64,000 bases of DNA from Psychrobacillus sp. BL-248-WT-3 (GTDB taxonomy: Bacteria; Bacillota; Bacilli; Bacillales_A; Planococcaceae): positions 124,001 to 188,000 of the forward strand of contig NZ_JABAFC010000002.1 of NCBI RefSeq assembly GCF_012843435.1, given 5' to 3'. Shown one piece after another: positions 25,086-34,547 of this stretch. How positions within the stretch are numbered: position 1 is the stretch's first letter; the number at the start of each line of letters is the position of its first letter. The notes beneath the pieces are model-generated. The model made no database searches. It worked only from the letters and a program-made list of their open reading frames with translations, and was not told the origin of the DNA. A program made the translations under genes and the position numbers.

Positions 25086-26627
25086 ATGGGCTTGGAAATG
25101 TTAGTTGTAATAGGGGTTGTTGTATTCGTAGTTTTAATCATGCTGGCTGTCTATATAACCAAATATAAAACGGTTGGTCCTGATGAAGCCTTAATCGTTA
25201 CAGGGAGCTACTTAGGCTCTAAAAATGTTCATACAGATGACTCGGGCAATCGCATTAAGATTATTAGAGGTGGCGGTACATTCGTATTTCCTGTATTCCA
25301 GCAAAGTGAACCTCTTAGTCTATTATCAAGTAAACTAGAAGTTACAACACCTGAAGTGTATACCGAGCAGGGTGTTCCAGTTATGGCGGATGGGACCGCT
25401 ATTATTAAAATCGGAGGTTCCATTTCAGAAATTGCAACTGCAGCTGAGCAGTTTTTAGGGAAATCTAAACAGGACAGAGAAAATGAAGCAAAAGAAGTAT
25501 TAGAAGGTCATCTTCGCTCCATTTTAGGGTCAATGACAGTTGAGGAAATATATAAAAATAGAGATAAGTTCTCGCAAGAGGTACAACGTGTTGCGTCGCA
25601 GGATTTAGCAAAAATGGGTCTTATTATAGTTTCTTTTACAATCAAAGATGTTCGAGATAAAAATGGTTATTTAGATTCTCTAGGTAAGCCAAGAATCGCA
25701 CAAGTTAAGCGTGATGCGGATATAGCTACAGCAGAAGCAGAAAAGGAAACACGTATTAAACGTGCAATGGCTTCGAAGGAAGCTCAAAAAGCTGAAATTG
25801 AACGAGCAACGGAAATCGCAGAAGCAGAAAAAGACAATCTGTTAAAGGTTGCAGAATACCGACGAGAGCAAGACATTGCTAAGGCACGTGCCGACCAAGC
25901 CTATGAGTTGGAGACGGCAAGGTCTAAGCAAGAAGTAACAGAGCAGGAAATGCAAATTCAAATTATTGAACGTCAAAAGCAAATTGAGCTTGAAGAGAAA
26001 GAGATATTGCGTCGTGAAAAGCAATATGATTCAGAGGTAAAGAAAAAGGCAGATGCAGACCGTTATGCTATTGAACAAAATGCTGCTGCATCCAAGTCTC
26101 GTGAAATGGCAGAGGCAGATGCAGAAAAATATCGCATTGAGGCAAAAGCGAAAGCAGATGCAGAAAAAGTACGTTTAGACGGTTTAGCAAAAGCTGACTC
26201 GCAACGTGCGCAAGGTGAATCAGAAGCAGATATAATTCGACTGAAGGGACTTGCAGAAGCTGAAGCTAAACAAAAAATTGCTGAAGCGTTTGATCTGTAT
26301 GGGCAAGCTGCAGTTCTAGATATGGTTGTTAAAATGCTACCAGAATATGCTAAACAAATTGCTAGTCCACTTTCAAATATCGATAAGATAACTGTAGTAG
26401 ATACTGGTGGAGGAGAAGGCGGAGGTGCCAATAAGGTTACCTCATACGCTACAAATCTTATGTCTACCCTACAAGAAACTCTAAAGGCTTCCTCAGGAAT
26501 TGATGTGAAGAATATGCTAGAAAACTATGCTGGAAAGGGTAATATAAGACCGAGCATTGAGCAATTGACACAGGAAGTGAAAAAAGCGAACGAAGAAACA
26601 AAAGTACGCGAGGTACAAGAGGTATAA
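25086..26627 (+). CDS. floT: Flotillin-like protein FloT
   Basis: Scaffold protein of functional membrane microdomains, 513 residues. N-terminal hydrophobic anchor (MLVVIGVVVFVVLIMLAVYI, residues 5-24), an SPFH/PHB domain at about 30-200 (GPDEALIVTGSYLGS onward), then a long coiled coil at about 205-390 rich in EAEK/KADAEK repeats, and a C-terminal oligomerisation region with a short glycine-rich linker (TGGGEGGGA). AAAGGGGG precedes ATG. Second gene of the sigma-W operon, with a strong terminator after it. Confidence 0.96.
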   Translation: MGLEMLVVIGVVVFVVLIMLAVYITKYKTVGPDEALIVTGSYLGSKNVHTDDSGNRIKIIRGGGTFVFPVFQQSEPLSLLSSKLEVTTPEVYTEQGVPVMADGTAIIKIGGSISEIATAAEQFLGKSKQDRENEAKEVLEGHLRSILGSMTVEEIYKNRDKFSQEVQRVASQDLAKMGLIIVSFTIKDVRDKNGYLDSLGKPRIAQVKRDADIATAEAEKETRIKRAMASKEAQKAEIERATEIAEAEKDNLLKVAEYRREQDIAKARADQAYELETARSKQEVTEQEMQIQIIERQKQIELEEKEILRREKQYDSEVKKKADADRYAIEQNAAASKSREMAEADAEKYRIEAKAKADAEKVRLDGLAKADSQRAQGESEADIIRLKGLAEAEAKQKIAEAFDLYGQAAVLDMVVKMLPEYAKQIASPLSNIDKITVVDTGGGEGGGANKVTSYATNLMSTLQETLKASSGIDVKNMLENYAGKGNIRPSIEQLTQEVKKANEETKVREVQEV

Positions 26628-26633
26628 CATTTA

Positions 26634-26670
26634 AAAAAACGGACTTTCCTAAGTTGGAAGTCCGTTTTTT
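26634..26670 (+). terminator. Terminator of yuaF-floT
   Basis: Arms AAAAACGGACTT/AAGTCCGTTTTT with long T-run. Confidence 0.92.
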
Positions 26671-26671
26671 A

Positions 26672-27009
26672 TATTTCCTTTCATAAAGAACCCTATCATG
26701 ATTAAACACGAACGTTATTTCTTTTATAAATTGGTAGTGACCGGCTGACACTCAAAAGTGATCTCTTACACAAATAGTTATTTCATACATACTCCATAGA
26801 GATAGGGAAGACCTATCATAAGACCCGGTAGGCAATTAATTGGAAAACTCATTTCTAATCATTTTTTAATAAAAGCATATAAATGCCTTTATTATTTTTT
26901 TGATTGTTCGTGTTTCATAAAAACTTCAGAATTATGAAATTGATTCTACTATTAACTAAATGTATAATTAAGGTTAGATTGTCGAATGTTGTAGAATTGT
27001 GGAGGGACA
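26672..27009. other. Gene-free AT-rich stretch upstream of the HD-GYP gene
   Basis: About 340 bases without a credible ORF. A short hairpin around AGATAGGGAAGACCTATC at 26801-26818 is visible, and AAGCATATAAATGCCTTTATT follows further on. I recognise no riboswitch or promoter with confidence. GGAGGG at 27001-27006 is the ribosome binding site of the next gene. Confidence 0.5.
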
Positions 27010-27945
27010 ATGATACTTACAAAAGAACAAATTCACGATATTAGAGAAAAGCAGAGTCTACCTAGGGTAGTTACTGATAAAACAATTACAACTTATATTG
27101 GAAGCTCAGACGATATTTCTTATGCGCTTTATACACTCACCCCTGCAAGCACTACCTGGATTTATTCTAACCCATGTAATGAAAGCAATTACGTAGAAAA
27201 ATATTATATTTTAGCTGGCAGTTTAAAAATAGTGTACTGGAACCAACATAAAATACTTCGGCCAGGTGATCTACTAGATTTAGTCATGCTAAATACGCTA
27301 ATTACTTGTCAGGCAAAGGAAGAAGTGCACATTTTAATAGAAATGACTAAAAAATATTTTACCCAAAACTTCCTTGAGAGAGGTATTATTCATCGGGATG
27401 CTCTCCGTATTCAAGAAGTGGATGGTTATACTTATCATCATTGTGCGCGGATTAGAGACTATTCAATTGAACTTTGGAAAAGGTTGAATCCAAACAAAGT
27501 AGGAGTCCGTAGATTGTTCCTGGGCTCTTATTTCCATGATATAGGGAAACTAGCTATCCCTATTGAAATTCTTAATAAGCCAGGGAAGCTAACAGAGGAT
27601 GAATGGAAAATTGTGAAAATGCATACAACGTTAGGCGCTGAAATGATGAGGAATCATGAAATTTCCTGCATCAGGGAAGCTGCTTTTATTGTCGAACAGC
27701 ATCATGAAAGGTATGATGGAAAAGGATATCCTTTTGGACTTATGGGAGAGGAAATTTCCTTAGAAGCTTCTATTGTCTCTGTGGTGGATGCATTTGATGC
27801 AATGACTACTAATCGGGTTTACCGTGGGGCTATGACCTTTGAAGAAGCTATACTCGAAATAAAGAGAGGCAGAGGAACTCAATTTAATCCAAAGGTTCTA
27901 GATGAATTTCTCGAAATGTTGCAAGAAAAAAATAATCAGTGGTAA
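27010..27945 (+). CDS. Cupin-like plus HD-GYP domain protein, possible c-di-GMP phosphodiesterase
   Basis: 311 residues in two parts. Residues 1-115 look like a cupin-type beta barrel (YYILAGSLKIVYWNQHKILRPGDLLDL), lacking obvious metal histidines. Residues 125-305 are an HD-GYP domain: early His in TYHHCARIRDYS, the HD pair in YFHDIGKLAIP, the GYP stretch EQHHERYDGKGYPFG, and VVDAFDAMTTNRVYR. The motifs needed for c-di-GMP hydrolysis look intact. GGAGGG just before ATG is close but usable. It leads a likely operon with fumC and a lipoprotein gene; the functional link is not obvious. Confidence 0.85.
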   Translation: MILTKEQIHDIREKQSLPRVVTDKTITTYIGSSDDISYALYTLTPASTTWIYSNPCNESNYVEKYYILAGSLKIVYWNQHKILRPGDLLDLVMLNTLITCQAKEEVHILIEMTKKYFTQNFLERGIIHRDALRIQEVDGYTYHHCARIRDYSIELWKRLNPNKVGVRRLFLGSYFHDIGKLAIPIEILNKPGKLTEDEWKIVKMHTTLGAEMMRNHEISCIREAAFIVEQHHERYDGKGYPFGLMGEEISLEASIVSVVDAFDAMTTNRVYRGAMTFEEAILEIKRGRGTQFNPKVLDEFLEMLQEKNNQW

Positions 27946-27964
27946 ATGAAAAGGAGAGAAAAAA

Positions 27965-29341
27965 ATGTCTTATCGTATTGAACGTGATTCTATGGGAGAA
28001 ATTAAAGTTCCACAAGATAGTCTTTGGGGAGCTCAAACACAAAGATCTAAAGAAAACTTTAAAATTGGTACAGAAAAAATGCCTATTGGAGTAGTACATG
28101 GATTAGCTCTATTAAAGAAATCAGCGGCAATCGTTAGTCATTCTCTTGGTAATCTATCAGAAGTAAAAAAAGATGCTATCGCAGCTGCAGCTGATGAAAT
28201 ACTAGCAGGAAGGCTAGACCATCATTTTCCATTAGTTGTATGGCAAACTGGTAGTGGTACGCAGTCTAATATGAATGTTAACGAAGTCATTGCCAATAGA
28301 GGTAATCAACTATTAGAGGAAAAAGGTAGTGAAGAGAGACTTCACCCAAATGATGATGTAAACAAATCCCAAAGCTCTAACGATACTTTCCCCACTGCAC
28401 TTCATATTGCTGGAGTACTCGCAGTCGAAAAAGAGTTATTGCCTGCAATTGACGTTTTAAAAGAGACGTTGGGTAAAAAATCTGAACAGTTTATGGATAT
28501 CATTAAAATTGGACGTACGCATCTACAAGATGCAACGCCACTGTCTCTTGGCCAAGAATTCAGTGGGTGGCATAGAATGCTTGAAAAGTCTTCTAAAATG
28601 ATTAATACAGCAGTGGAAGATATGAAAGAGCTTGCAGTTGGAGGTACAGCTGTAGGTACCGGTTTGAATGCTCCAAAAGGTTTTGGAGATTTAGTAGCAG
28701 CAGAAATTTCTAAAGAGCTAGGAATAGAATTTACTTCAGCTAAGAACAAATTCCATGCTTTGACAAGCTATGATGACGTTGTTTATGTACACGGTGCTGT
28801 GAAGGCACTTGCAGCTGATTTAATGAAGATTGCTAATGATGTACGTTTACTTGCAAGTGGTCCTCGTTCTGGTATCGGAGAGATCTCTATTCCGGAAAAT
28901 GAACCAGGAAGCTCTATTATGCCTGGTAAAGTAAATCCTACTCAAAGTGAAGCAATGACGATGGTAGTAGCCCAAGTGATGGGGAATGATACTTCAATCA
29001 GTTTTGCAGCGAGTCAAGGGAACTATCAATTAAATGTCTTCAAGCCTGTAATTATTCATAACTTCTTACAATCCGTTCGCTTATTAAGTGATGCAATTAT
29101 TAGCTTCAATAATAACTGTGCAGTAGGGATTGAACCAAACTTAGAAACAATTAAACATCATGTTAATAATTCTCTAATGCTTGTAACTGCTTTGAATCCA
29201 TACATTGGCTATGAGAATGCTGCAAAAATTGCTAAGCATGCACACAAAAATGGTACAACTTTAAAAGAAGCAGCTATCGAATTAGAGCTGTTAACTGCTG
29301 ACAAGTTTGATGAAATTGTTAGACCAGAAAAAATGATTTAA
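27965..29341 (+). CDS. fumC: Fumarate hydratase class II
   Basis: Iron-independent fumarase of the TCA cycle (fumarate + water to malate), called citG in Bacillus. 458 residues, full length. The superfamily signature [17 protein letters not shown] lies at about 316-332, with catalytic region [14 protein letters not shown] near 128-141 and [20 protein letters not shown] near 183-202. AAAGGAG precedes ATG, 19 bases after the HD-GYP stop. The following lipoprotein gene starts 11 bases later. Confidence 0.97.
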   Translation: MSYRIERDSMGEIKVPQDSLWGAQTQRSKENFKIGTEKMPIGVVHGLALLKKSAAIVSHSLGNLSEVKKDAIAAAADEILAGRLDHHFPLVVWQTGSGTQSNMNVNEVIANRGNQLLEEKGSEERLHPNDDVNKSQSSNDTFPTALHIAGVLAVEKELLPAIDVLKETLGKKSEQFMDIIKIGRTHLQDATPLSLGQEFSGWHRMLEKSSKMINTAVEDMKELAVGGTAVGTGLNAPKGFGDLVAAEISKELGIEFTSAKNKFHALTSYDDVVYVHGAVKALAADLMKIANDVRLLASGPRSGIGEISIPENEPGSSIMPGKVNPTQSEAMTMVVAQVMGNDTSISFAASQGNYQLNVFKPVIIHNFLQSVRLLSDAIISFNNNCAVGIEPNLETIKHHVNNSLMLVTALNPYIGYENAAKIAKHAHKNGTTLKEAAIELELLTADKFDEIVRPEKMI

Positions 29342-29352
29342 ATGAGGTATAT

Positions 29353-29865
29353 ATGAAAAAAATTCTATTTTTATTATTTTGTTTAATGTTGGTGCTTGCT
29401 GCCTGTGGTCAAAAAGAAGAAAGTCACAAGACTGCAGAAGAAGTGGATCATCAGGAACATAATCACGACCATACGACTCATTTAGCTAATGGGGATATTC
29501 AGGAAACTACTTCTTCAACTGATGTGCTTCCGAAGTTTCTAGAAAAACAACCTGAAAATATGCAGCTGATTTATCAAGCTGCAGCAAAAGCTAATGAGGT
29601 ACTCAAGTGGATGCCTTGTTACTGTGGTTGCGGCGATAGTGCGGGCCATAGAAGTAACTTCAACTGTTTTGTACAGGAAATTAAAGAAAATGGTGAAGTA
29701 GTATGGGATGACCATGGTACTCGCTGTGCAGCGTGCTTAGAAACTGCCGTTGCCTCTATTAACATGGTTCAAGAAGGTAAGTCACTTATAGAAATTCGCC
29801 AGGCCATAGACGAGGCTTATCAAGAAGGCTACTCTAAACCAACTGACACACCAATGCCCTCTTAA
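29353..29865 (+). CDS. PCYCGC-motif lipoprotein
   Basis: 170 residues. A type II signal peptide with lipobox LAAC puts the lipidated cysteine at about residue 18. A His/Asp-rich linker (DHQEHNHDHTTH) follows and may bind metal. The family block is PCYCGCGDSAGHRSNFNCF at about 94-112, with a later CAAC pair. This PCYCGC family is common in Bacillales and has no established function; the cysteine pattern suggests metal or heme-related handling, which is inference. GAGGTATAT before ATG is a weak site. It is last in the operon. Confidence 0.85.
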   Translation: MKKILFLLFCLMLVLAACGQKEESHKTAEEVDHQEHNHDHTTHLANGDIQETTSSTDVLPKFLEKQPENMQLIYQAAAKANEVLKWMPCYCGCGDSAGHRSNFNCFVQEIKENGEVVWDDHGTRCAACLETAVASINMVQEGKSLIEIRQAIDEAYQEGYSKPTDTPMPS

Positions 29866-29870
29866 AATAT

Positions 29871-29912
29871 AACTGCTCCTTCTCGCTTATAAGTGAGGGG
29901 AGCAGTTTTTTT
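29871..29912 (+). terminator. Terminator after the lipoprotein gene
   Basis: Arms AACTGCTCC/GGAGCAGTT plus a run of T. Confidence 0.88.
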
Positions 29913-29951
29913 ATTGTTTAGGAAATTATAGAATTCTGAACCTGTGGGTAA

Positions 29952-30080
29952 TTTGATGTCTAGCTTCATCGCCTTGCCCCTCGGGGTCAAATGGATAAAA
30001 GCTCCGGTGGCTGAGGAACTGCCTCCTAGCTTTTCTCCATTTGCCTGTCGGGGCAGACATAGGCGCTTGCGCTTTTCTTG
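29952..30080. repeat. GTCTAGCTTCATCGCC-type dispersed repeat, one copy
   Basis: About 129 bases: starts TGATGTCTAGCTTCATCGCC, centre GCTCCGGTGGCTGAGGA, end GGCGCTTGCGCTTTTCTTG. The same unit recurs at 32932, 36351 (inverted) and in tandem at 50093. Fills most of the 280-base gap. Confidence 0.85.
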
Positions 30081-30142
30081 TGCACCAAATTCATGAATTT
30101 AGTTGTCTTTCTTAAGAATTTCTTCATTTTTATCCTTCCTGA

Positions 30143-30159
30143 ATGTTAAGAAACGTTAA
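30143..30159 (+). promoter_or_regulatory. Candidate operator before the ABC exporter
   Basis: ATGTTAAGAAACGTTAA, containing the inverted GTTAA/TTAAC, sits just upstream of a TATAAT at 30161-30166. 15 of 17 bases match a palindrome at 43163-43179 upstream of a flavoprotein gene. The cognate regulator is unknown. Confidence 0.4.
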
Positions 30160-30196
30160 CTATAATGAATAGAAGGTAACAAGGAAGGGGTATTGC

Positions 30197-30895
30197 ATGA
30201 TACATGTAAAGAATGTCAATCATACATTTTTAATTGGAAAGAAAGGAAAAGAGAAGAAGGTGCCTGTACTAAAGAATCTCTCCTTTGACGTACAACAAGG
30301 AGAAATTGTGGCGGTAGTTGGGAAAAGTGGTTCGGGTAAGTCTACTTTATTGAACACGCTTGCAGGCTTTATGAGTCCAGAACAAGGGTCTATTCTTATA
30401 AATGGTCAAGAGACTGTTAAGTTAAATGAAACCGAAAGAGCAGCCTTTCGCTTAAATAATTTCGGCTTTATCTTTCAAAACTTTCAGCTGATGCCTGGTT
30501 TAACTGCTTTTGAAAATGTGGAGCTGCCATTAAAGCTGAAAGGAATTTCTGCTAAAAAACGTAAAGTAACCGTCCTTCAAATTATGAAAAAGGTAGGTCT
30601 AGATTCTGTGTCCGATCATTATCCAAATGAATTGTCTGGTGGGCAGCAACAGCGGGTTAGTATAGCTCGTGCATTAATCACGAGTCCCCCTATTTTATTA
30701 GCAGATGAGCCAACCGGTAGCCTAGACTCAGAGACAGAGCAGGACATTCTACTTCTCATTCAAGAACTCAATCAGACTATGGGGATCACGTTTGTTATTA
30801 TCACTCATGATGAAGAGGTAGCTAGTATCGCACACCGCAAGTTAAAGATGCACGACGGAGAACTTAGGAAGGAGGATATGTCTCATGTTATTTAA
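30197..30895 (+). CDS. ABC transporter ATP-binding protein, MacB/LolD type
   Basis: 232-residue ATPase: Walker A GKSGSGKST (about 42-50), Q-loop FIFQNFQLMPG, signature LSGGQQQRVSIARAL, Walker B LLADEPTGSLD and switch His in ITHDEE. This order and spacing are those of the MacB/LolD/FtsE-like group that works with FtsX-type permeases. AAGGAAGGGG precedes ATG. It overlaps the permease gene by 11 bases. No histidine kinase or response regulator lies nearby, unlike the Bce-type peptide modules. Confidence 0.93.
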   Translation: MIHVKNVNHTFLIGKKGKEKKVPVLKNLSFDVQQGEIVAVVGKSGSGKSTLLNTLAGFMSPEQGSILINGQETVKLNETERAAFRLNNFGFIFQNFQLMPGLTAFENVELPLKLKGISAKKRKVTVLQIMKKVGLDSVSDHYPNELSGGQQQRVSIARALITSPPILLADEPTGSLDSETEQDILLLIQELNQTMGITFVIITHDEEVASIAHRKLKMHDGELRKEDMSHVI

Positions 30896-32177
30896 GGATC
30901 AGCTAGAATTTGTATCCCAGCATATTAAGAAAAATAAACTCCGAGTATTTATGACAGTGCTTGCCGCAACAATGGGTTGTGCATTTTTAATCGTTCTAGC
31001 TTCTATAGGGTTTGGTGTACAAGATATGATGCGTTCTGAAATTTTAGAGGACCAAGCTATTACAGAGGTAGAAGTGTATGGTAACGAAGGCGTAATCGAT
31101 TATGAGGAAATAAAAAATATAGATTCGGTCGGAGCAGTTGTTCAACGTGCTAGCATAGACGTCGAAACTGTTTTCAAATTAGAGGATAGAACAATTTTTG
31201 GAAACTCCAAGCTAACGAATTTTAAAGAAGAAACAAATTCAAACCTTTCATTATCCGAGGGTAGAATGCCTAAAGATGGTAATGAAATTATTGTTGGCTA
31301 TCACTTCGCAGAAAACTTGTGGACAGAACAAGAGCGTACAACTTGGGAAGATGGAGCAGCAGAGGATGGAGAAATACCGAAAGGGTATGAAGAATCCATA
31401 ATAGGTAAAGAGGTTACTCTAGCCATGAAGCCATATGGTCAAGAGGATACTTTTCCAGAACAATGGACGTTTACAATTGTAGGGGTTACTAAGCAACCAG
31501 CAAAAGACTGGATAGTCGATAAAATTGTCCTAATGGATGAATCTTGGACGGAAACATTAATGGCGTCCTATACAGCGAATGTAGCGGAGGTACCAGAAGA
31601 GGTTCTATACACAGAAACGAAAGTTTTTACTGCTAGTCTAGAGGACGTCAAGGCTGCAACAGATGAACTTAAAGAGATGGGTTACAGTGTTTACTCTGTT
31701 TCCGAGCAATTGGAGCAGTTAGATGTATTTTTTATGGCGTTTAAAATAGGACTTATATTTGTAGGCACGATTGCAGTTTTAATTTCATCTATAGGTATCT
31801 TTAATACAATGACAATGGCGGTTACAGAGAGAACAAGAGAAATTGGAGTGATGAAAGCAATTGGGGCTAGCCCAAAATTGATCAGACGACTGTTTCTCAT
31901 GGAAAGTGCATGGATCGGTATTATTGGAACTGTGCTTGCAGTAATTATTTCTTATGTAGTGAGTTATTTAGCTAATCTAGTCTTGCCAATTGTTGTGGGC
32001 ATGGCATTAGAGGAGGAGAGTATTGCGGGAATGAATTTAACGTTTTCGTTAATCCCTTGGCAACTTGTAGCTATTGCGTCTTGCATAAGTATTGGAGTAG
32101 CTATGATCTCTGGATGGAGACCAGCTAAGAAAGCAACTAAAATAGATGTAATTCAGGCTTTGCGACAAGAGCTATAA
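30885..32177 (+). CDS. ABC transporter permease, MacB/FtsX type
   Basis: 430 residues: first helix at about 19-40 (FMTVLAATMGCAFLIVLASI), a roughly 230-residue extracytoplasmic MacB-like periplasmic core domain, then three C-terminal helices (about 285-420) with the FtsX signature TMTMAVTERTREIGVMKAIGAS. This layout is typical of mechanotransmission exporters that act on peptides or lipoproteins from the outer face. Overlaps the ATPase gene and is followed by a terminator. Substrate unknown. Confidence 0.92.
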   Translation: MLFKDQLEFVSQHIKKNKLRVFMTVLAATMGCAFLIVLASIGFGVQDMMRSEILEDQAITEVEVYGNEGVIDYEEIKNIDSVGAVVQRASIDVETVFKLEDRTIFGNSKLTNFKEETNSNLSLSEGRMPKDGNEIIVGYHFAENLWTEQERTTWEDGAAEDGEIPKGYEESIIGKEVTLAMKPYGQEDTFPEQWTFTIVGVTKQPAKDWIVDKIVLMDESWTETLMASYTANVAEVPEEVLYTETKVFTASLEDVKAATDELKEMGYSVYSVSEQLEQLDVFFMAFKIGLIFVGTIAVLISSIGIFNTMTMAVTERTREIGVMKAIGASPKLIRRLFLMESAWIGIIGTVLAVIISYVVSYLANLVLPIVVGMALEEESIAGMNLTFSLIPWQLVAIASCISIGVAMISGWRPAKKATKIDVIQALRQEL

Positions 32178-32180
32178 CAT

Positions 32181-32223
32181 AAAAGAGTGAACGGATGCGT
32201 TTAAGCATCGGTTCACTCTTTTT
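32181..32223 (+). terminator. Terminator of the MacB-type operon
   Basis: Long arms AAAAGAGTGAACGGATGC and GCATCGGTTCACTCTTTT with T-run. Confidence 0.93.
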
Positions 32224-32478
32224 ATGCAAAAGCTTTATTAAAGAAAAAGTTGATGCATAGCGAAATGGTATGGTGACAAGACCCTATATCTGATGGTAGC
32301 AGAACTTGCGTTAACGAATTAAAAGTGGAGATTAAGCGTTTACCATTAAATCAATTTAATGACAACATAATAGTGGGATAAGATGTGATACAATCATACA
32401 TGTTCTTCAAACAAAGATATTGAAATGTCATAAAGACACTTGTTAAATAAATAACATACCATGAAAAGAGGGAATAAA

Positions 32479-32859
32479 TTGTCTATTTTAAACGGATTAC
32501 TTGGAAATGCTTCCGAAACAAATGTAGATACAGTAGAAAAAGAGTTAAGTGAAATCCTGATTCAAGGTGAAAAGGTAGAACATGCTTATAAATTAGTGCG
32601 TGATCTAATTGTATTTACATCCAAAAGACTGCTTTTGGTAGATAAGCAAGGGATGTCAGGAAAAAAAGTAGAATATCATTCTATACCTTATTCATCCATT
32701 TTACATTTTAGTGTGGAAACAGCAGGCAGTATGATGGATTTAGATGCGGAGTTAAAAATCTTTATCTCCGGAAGTGCTGAGCCTATCCAAAAACGTTTTA
32801 ATAAGAGTCTAAACATCTTTAAAGTGCAGCAAGTATTAGCTACTTATACGTTAAAATAA
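32479..32859 (+). CDS. Bacterial PH-domain protein
   Basis: 126 residues. One bacterial PH domain (PF08000-like): an N-terminal helix LNGLLGNASE, then a seven-stranded barrel with HAYKLVRDLIVFTSKRLLLVD, VEYHSIPYSSILHFSVETAG and LKIFISG. I start at TTG 32479, because GAGGG is six bases upstream and the resulting N-terminus matches family form; an ATG at 32461 has no ribosome binding site. Such proteins are cytosolic and their ligand is unknown. Monocistronic with a clear terminator. Confidence 0.85.
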   Translation: MSILNGLLGNASETNVDTVEKELSEILIQGEKVEHAYKLVRDLIVFTSKRLLLVDKQGMSGKKVEYHSIPYSSILHFSVETAGSMMDLDAELKIFISGSAEPIQKRFNKSLNIFKVQQVLATYTLK

Positions 32860-32877
32860 TTTCAGTATAAAGACCAA

Positions 32878-32914
32878 AAAACTTGAAGGGATCGAACCCT
32901 TCAAGTTTTTTTGC
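32878..32914 (+). terminator. Terminator of the PH-domain gene
   Basis: Perfect arms AAAACTTGAAGGG and CCCTTCAAGTTTT with T-run. Confidence 0.93.
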
Positions 32915-32931
32915 TATCCAAAATATTAATT

Positions 32932-33086
32932 CGGGGCAGAGATAGGCGATGAAGCTTTTCTTGGTGTCTAGCTTCATCGCCTTGCCCCTCGGGTCAAATG
33001 GTAAAAAGCTCCGGTGGCTGAAGAGCTGCCTCCTCGCATTTTCCCATTTGCCTGTCGGGGCAGGGCAGGCGATGAAGCTTTTCTTC
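32932..33086. repeat. GTCTAGCTTCATCGCC-type dispersed repeat, one copy with flanks
   Basis: TGTCTAGCTTCATCGCCTTG through CCTGTCGGGGCAGGGCAGGC, with CGATGAAGCTTTTCTT on both sides. Its last bases run into the stop of the small membrane protein gene at 33086. Confidence 0.82.
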
Positions 33087-33352
33087 TAAGATGGGTCAAT
33101 TGTAAAGTATGCGATAAATAGTATAAAGACTACCACCAGGTTTAGTAAGTTATATTTCATCCTTGAGATTGTCTGTTCAAATTTCCCTGACTTTTTTACA
33201 ACAGTAATGCCTACATAAATTATTAATATAGCGATGAGTATAGAGAAAATAGGTTGCAGGGGATATACTCTTACATTTAAAAAATGAACAATTATCACTG
33301 CAATAGCCATTACTATGCCATATACCACTTTTTGATAAGTTGGATCTTTCAT
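33086..33352 (-). CDS. Small three-helix membrane protein
   Basis: 88 residues with three hydrophobic segments: GIVMAIAVIIVHFLNV (12-27), IFSILIAILIIYVGITVV (35-52) and LLNLVVVFILFIAYFTI (69-85). The middle loop is basic (KKSGKFEQTISRMKY). AAGGAGAG is well placed before ATG. It follows the methyltransferase gene by 25 bases on the same strand and may be co-transcribed. No family recognised. Confidence 0.75.
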   Translation of the reverse strand: MKDPTYQKVVYGIVMAIAVIIVHFLNVRVYPLQPIFSILIAILIIYVGITVVKKSGKFEQTISRMKYNLLNLVVVFILFIAYFTIDPS

Positions 33353-33377
33353 ATGTTCTCTCCTTGGATTGTCATGA

Positions 33378-34547
33378 TTAGTCTATATTCAAGTATTCCT
33401 TAAGTTCATTTTCTAGAAACGGTTGAGCTTTTAGCATCTGTTTAAATTGTTTATAAGCTTCTATTTGCTCGTTGGTTGGTTTACCATCTGTTTTATAGGC
33501 ACGGATTAAAATATTTTTGGGTGTATTTTCCATATCTATAAACTCCACTAATTGAGCCTCGTAGCCTACCATATTCAATATTTCAGCGCGAATTGAATCT
33601 GTAGCAAGTGCTGAAAAGCGTTCTTTTATTAGTCCATGCTTGAGCATAATGTTTAACTCAGGGGCATCAAGCTGTCTATTTAACTCGTGCTGACAGCAAG
33701 GTACACTTAAAATGACGTTAGCATTCCACTTAACCGCTCGGGCAAGTGCCATATCAGTTGCAACATCACAAGCATGTAAGGTAACAACCATGTCTACGGC
33801 AGTTTCATCGTTATAATCGTTAATATCTCCTACCAAAAATTCCAAATGGTCATAATCTAGATCTTTAGCTATTTGTGAACATTCTTCAATTACTTCCTTT
33901 TTTAAGTCAAGGCCGGTAACACGAATGTCTAATCCCTTTTCAATTTTTAAATAGTGATAAAGGGCAAACGTTAAATAGGATTTACCAGAGCCAAAATCTA
34001 GAATACGAACGGTTTTATCCTTTGGTAAATAAGCCAAAGTATCATCTATAAATTCAATAAAACGATTAATTTGTTTAAATTTATCGTACTTTTGTTTTTT
34101 TACTTTTCCTTCAGAGGTTTGAACTCCTAATCGGATTAAAAAAGGATAAGCTGTATGCTCGTCTAACAAGTAGTTTTTTTTACGATTATGAGATAAATCC
34201 ACTTGTTTCAATGATGTGTTTTTTTCAGTTTTATACATCACTTTATTTTTCTTAGAAAGTTGTATTTGAATTTTTTCCTCAAGAAAATCACCGTGAATTT
34301 GGCGGAAATCCTCCAGTAACTTTTCCCATGTTGAAGAGAATTCTTCTATTCGAATATTTTCGTGCTTTAAAATACGTTCGTATTGGTATTCTAATTGGAT
34401 GTGGTACATATTTTTTATTTCAATAGGCTTTAGTTTGATGCGCTTTATTTCATTAGATTTAGCCCTTGGTTGGCTTATTGTTGCTTGAATCAGCTGTTTA
34501 GATAAGATTTGCTTTAATACGTTGTCTTTCATTTCGTTGAATTCCAT
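33378..34547 (-). CDS. SAM-dependent methyltransferase
   Basis: 389 residues. The N-terminal 160 residues are basic and lysine-rich. The Rossmann methyltransferase core is at about 175-340: motif I ILDFGSGKSYLTFALYHYL, acidic motif VTGLDLKKEVIEEC, then FLVGDIND. Motif IV region VVTLHACDVATDMALARA is followed by LSVPCCQHELNRQ, the pattern of the METTL25/GSTCD-like group, some of which are RNA methyltransferases. Substrate is therefore inferred to be RNA or protein. ATG with AAGGCGAT upstream is a moderate site. Divergent from the acyl-CoA synthetase gene. Confidence 0.85.
   Translation of the reverse strand: MEFNEMKDNVLKQILSKQLIQATISQPRAKSNEIKRIKLKPIEIKNMYHIQLEYQYERILKHENIRIEEFSSTWEKLLEDFRQIHGDFLEEKIQIQLSKKNKVMYKTEKNTSLKQVDLSHNRKKNYLLDEHTAYPFLIRLGVQTSEGKVKKQKYDKFKQINRFIEFIDDTLAYLPKDKTVRILDFGSGKSYLTFALYHYLKIEKGLDIRVTGLDLKKEVIEECSQIAKDLDYDHLEFLVGDINDYNDETAVDMVVTLHACDVATDMALARAVKWNANVILSVPCCQHELNRQLDAPELNIMLKHGLIKERFSALATDSIRAEILNMVGYEAQLVEFIDMENTPKNILIRAYKTDGKPTNEQIEAYKQFKQMLKAQPFLENELKEYLNID

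Noticed and set aside
26672-27009. c-di-GMP riboswitch before the HD-GYP gene
   Set aside because: No GEMM core such as the conserved GCAAACC and tetraloop-receptor pattern is visible.
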